Source: Hyphomonadaceae bacterium (lineage in GTDB: Bacteria; Pseudomonadota; Alphaproteobacteria; Caulobacterales; Aquidulcibacteraceae). From it: DNA of 6,306 nt. How positions within the stretch are numbered: position 1 is the stretch's first letter; every line of letters begins with the position of its first letter. Of this stretch, positions 5,926 to 6,306 are shown piece by piece. The notes below the pieces were generated by a model. The model saw only the letters and a list, made by a program, of their open reading frames with translations, did not search any database and was not told where the DNA came from. The stretch covers positions 1-6,306 of the forward strand of contig JAEUMU010000054.1 of NCBI GenBank assembly GCA_016791325.1, in the 5' to 3' direction. Both the position numbers and the translations under genes were made by a program.

Positions 5926-6306
5926 AGCTGGCCGGCGCCGCCATCCGGCGCTTCCTAGACAAGCCGGATAAAGATGTCCGCGCTGTGTTGCTGCACGGTC
6001 CGAATGAGAGTTTCGCCCATGAGGCGGCGCAAAAGCTCGCGGCCTGGGCGCTGGGCTCCTCCGACGATCCCTACGCAGTCACCAAACTTGGCGAAGATGA
6101 AATTCGCAAGGACGCCGCCCGTTTGGCGGACGCCCTTGCGGCGCAATCCCTGCTGGGCGGGCCAACCATCGTGTGGGCGCGCATCAGCGGCAAGAGCGCC
6201 GATGCGGCGATACTAGCCGCGCTCGCTAGTCTTGAGCGGGGAGAGGCCGGCGGCTACCTGATCATTGAGGCTGGCGACCTCGGCGCCACAGCCGAACTCG
6301 TCAAAG
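5922..6306 (+). CDS. holA: DNA polymerase III delta subunit, N-terminal part (runs off the right edge)
   Basis: A GTG at 5922-5924 opens a frame that stays free of stops to the window edge (128 full codons). It overlaps the lptE stop as GTGA. HolA (delta) is the clamp-loader subunit that opens the beta sliding clamp on DNA. The start KLAGAAIRRFLDKPDKDVRA, then VLLHGPNESFAHEAAQKLA (a degenerate nucleotide-binding loop typical of delta) fit the family. So do the later segments DAARLADALAAQSLLGGPTIVW and YLIIEAGDL. Known delta proteins are around 340 residues, so about two fifths are shown. The upstream end of lptE supplies no clear separate ribosome site, which fits coupling. Position after lptE is the standard neighbourhood and supports the identification. 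Confidence 0.9.
   Translation, partial: MKLAGAAIRRFLDKPDKDVRAVLLHGPNESFAHEAAQKLAAWALGSSDDPYAVTKLGEDEIRKDAARLADALAAQSLLGGPTIVWARISGKSADAAILAALASLERGEAGGYLIIEAGDLGATAELVK

Overview
The window is high-GC bacterial chromosome, most likely from an alphaproteobacterium of the Caulobacterales/Hyphomonadaceae type. Three things point there: a DUF3576 lipoprotein gene directly upstream of leuS, followed by lptE and holA; a divergent ThiE-like protein next to YggS; and a small secreted protein that resembles the NtrZ family. This placement rests on remembered family features and gene order, not on a search. No mobile element, CRISPR array, tRNA or rRNA was seen. The region looks like ordinary vertically inherited core genome.

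Left part (1-1439). A response regulator begins on the minus strand at 47 and runs off the left edge. The PLP-homeostasis gene yggS lies upstream of it on the same strand (813 to 136). On the plus strand a ThiE/TenI-fold gene starts at 812, so the two divergent ATG codons share the palindrome CATG at 811-814 and there is no intergenic promoter space. The ThiE-like protein keeps the fold signatures but lacks several residues needed for thiamine phosphate synthesis.

Middle part (1440-2151). A secreted 150-residue protein, possibly NtrZ-like, is encoded on the minus strand and converges on the ThiE-like gene with a 13-base gap. Its upstream region (1893-2151) is shared with the plus-strand operon. 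It has an AT-rich half and a very GC-rich half that contains a compound hairpin and a second inverted repeat around a TTATAT box.

Right part (2152-6306). A compact plus-strand operon encodes a DUF3576 outer-membrane-type lipoprotein, leucyl-tRNA synthetase (leuS), the LPS-assembly lipoprotein LptE (18 bases after leuS) and the DNA polymerase III delta subunit HolA (overlapping lptE by GTGA, cut by the right edge). The only evident Shine-Dalgarno of leuS is buried in an 8-bp hairpin at 2701-2720, which suggests control of translation. The operon joins envelope assembly, translation and replication, a housekeeping grouping probably tied to growth rate.

I see no clearly new multi-gene system. 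The points most worth a second look are the leuS leader hairpin, the apparently catalytically degenerate ThiE homologue, the overlapping divergent starts and the structured region at 2006-2105.
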